Shown: piece by piece, positions 42,582 to 42,960 of the stretch
How the letters are laid out: every line of letters begins with the position of its first letter
How positions within the stretch are numbered: position 1 is the first letter of the stretch
Assembly (NCBI RefSeq): GCF_000420825.1
Contig: NZ_ATVR01000028.1
Location: 1-42,960 of the forward strand
Direction: 5' to 3'
Length of the DNA stretch: 42,960 nt
DNA from: Butyrivibrio sp. AE2015
GTDB lineage: Bacteria > Bacillota > Clostridia > Lachnospirales > Lachnospiraceae
Made by a program: the position numbers and the translations under genes
The notes under the pieces: generated by a model
What the model was told of the DNA's origin: nothing
What the model saw: the letters and a program-made list of their open reading frames with translations, nothing else
Database searches by the model: none

Positions 42582-42625
42582 AAACATGACCTAATTAGCA
42601 TTTTTCACTTGCCTAGGTCATGTTT
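42582..42625. other. 12-bp hairpin of unknown role
   Basis: AAACATGACCTA (42582-42593) pairs with TAGGTCATGTTT (42614-42625), loop 20 nt. No T run follows, so it is not an obvious terminator. Confidence 0.5.
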
Positions 42626-42755
42626 CTGGTCATGATAGGTATTATCAAAGTGGATTTCGATAGAAATTCAGGTTTTATCCTATATCTCAGAAAATCGCTG
42701 TTATAAAAATCATTCCGTCCGTATAACGATCCATATAATAGAAAAAATATCGTTT

Positions 42756-42879
42756 TGGGCATATAGCGCTTTGGAAAGCTTCCAGCCACCTCTGATTCTT
42801 ACTATTTTGGGCATATAGCAGTTTTTTGCGAGGCCAGACACCCCGATATTGTCTTTATAAAAGAGAAATTGGGCATATA
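42756..42879 (-). repeat. Cluster of three TGGGCATATA terminal motifs
   Basis: TGGGCATATA occurs at 42756-42765, 42808-42817 and 42870-42879. The first is followed by GCGCTT...CTTCC-GCCACCTCT, the same tail as copy 1 (24-60), and the third by a diverged GAGCCACCT. These look like end fragments of further repeat copies, oriented as in copy 1. The rest of 42511-42960 holds no supportable gene; a short ORF here overlaps the repeats and has no RBS. Confidence 0.65.
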
Positions 42880-42960
42880 GGCCGATTTCAAGACTCGAGC
42901 CACCTAAACTACTACCTATAGAGTGGACACATATCAATTCACTTTAGACCCACTTTCATG

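Noticed and set aside
42710..42937. 75-codon ORF on the minus strand at the right edge
   Set aside because: It runs through the TGGGCATATA repeats and lacks an RBS; probably chance.

Overview
The window looks like a chromosomal segment of a fermentative, low-GC, Gram-positive gut or rumen anaerobe, most likely a Lachnospiraceae member of the Butyrivibrio/Pseudobutyrivibrio type. The basis is strong AGGAGG-type ribosome binding sites, many short intrinsic terminators, a GH43 xylan-type enzyme beside a KduD-like dehydrogenase, an [FeFe] hydrogenase-like protein, abundant c-di-GMP proteins and a TIR-beta-propeller membrane protein. The assignment is inference; no rRNA gene is present to confirm it.

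Layout. 1-3650: a lipoprotein, a KduD-like sugar-acid dehydrogenase with GntR-type operators, and three copies of an unusual structured intergenic repeat. 3650-7550: formate/nitrite-type channel, PHP-family phosphoesterase, GH43 glycosidase, and a solitary DUF3990 protein. 7690-12430: an apparent TetR-controlled operon whose products resemble tetrapyrrole- or prenoid-reducing enzymes (flavin reductase with a PCP_red tail, NmrA/divinyl-reductase-like SDR, DUF1295 membrane reductase, a further membrane protein, and a protein resembling ferredoxin-dependent bilin reductases). 12450-18230: BASS-family transporter, large TIR/TM/beta-propeller protein, endonuclease III, a 68-residue protein ending in a FliM-like CheY-binding peptide, and a small hypothetical. 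18468-25350: leuS, then a CHASE-like/GGDEF cyclase, a PAS plus degenerate GGDEF-EAL protein and two hypotheticals. 25400-26290: YczE-type membrane protein and a small hypothetical. 26460-32540: LarB, a Group B-like [FeFe] hydrogenase, a hybrid histidine kinase with Hpt, and a tandem-receiver regulator, closely packed. 32566-42079: nucleotide genes pyrF, pyrE, two small membrane proteins, an M29 aminopeptidase with a long N-terminal extension, then purE-purM-purN-purD and an SH3-domain membrane protein. 42080-42960: a fourth copy of the structured repeat and a cluster of its terminal motif.

Two things stand out. First, four copies of a roughly 190-430 nt repeat (two of them inverted around a three-hairpin array) each start immediately 3' of a gene, on that gene's strand. 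Each has a conserved-shape hairpin, a TGCGTAAGTA-like box, nested stems with compensatory changes, duplicated GGAACAGTAG motifs, and a TGGGCATATA-type end. I do not recognise this family. Second, the 7785-12392 operon groups four different reductase-like folds that are otherwise known from chlorophyll, bilin or steroid/prenoid chemistry, in a non-photosynthetic anaerobe. Both deserve follow-up.
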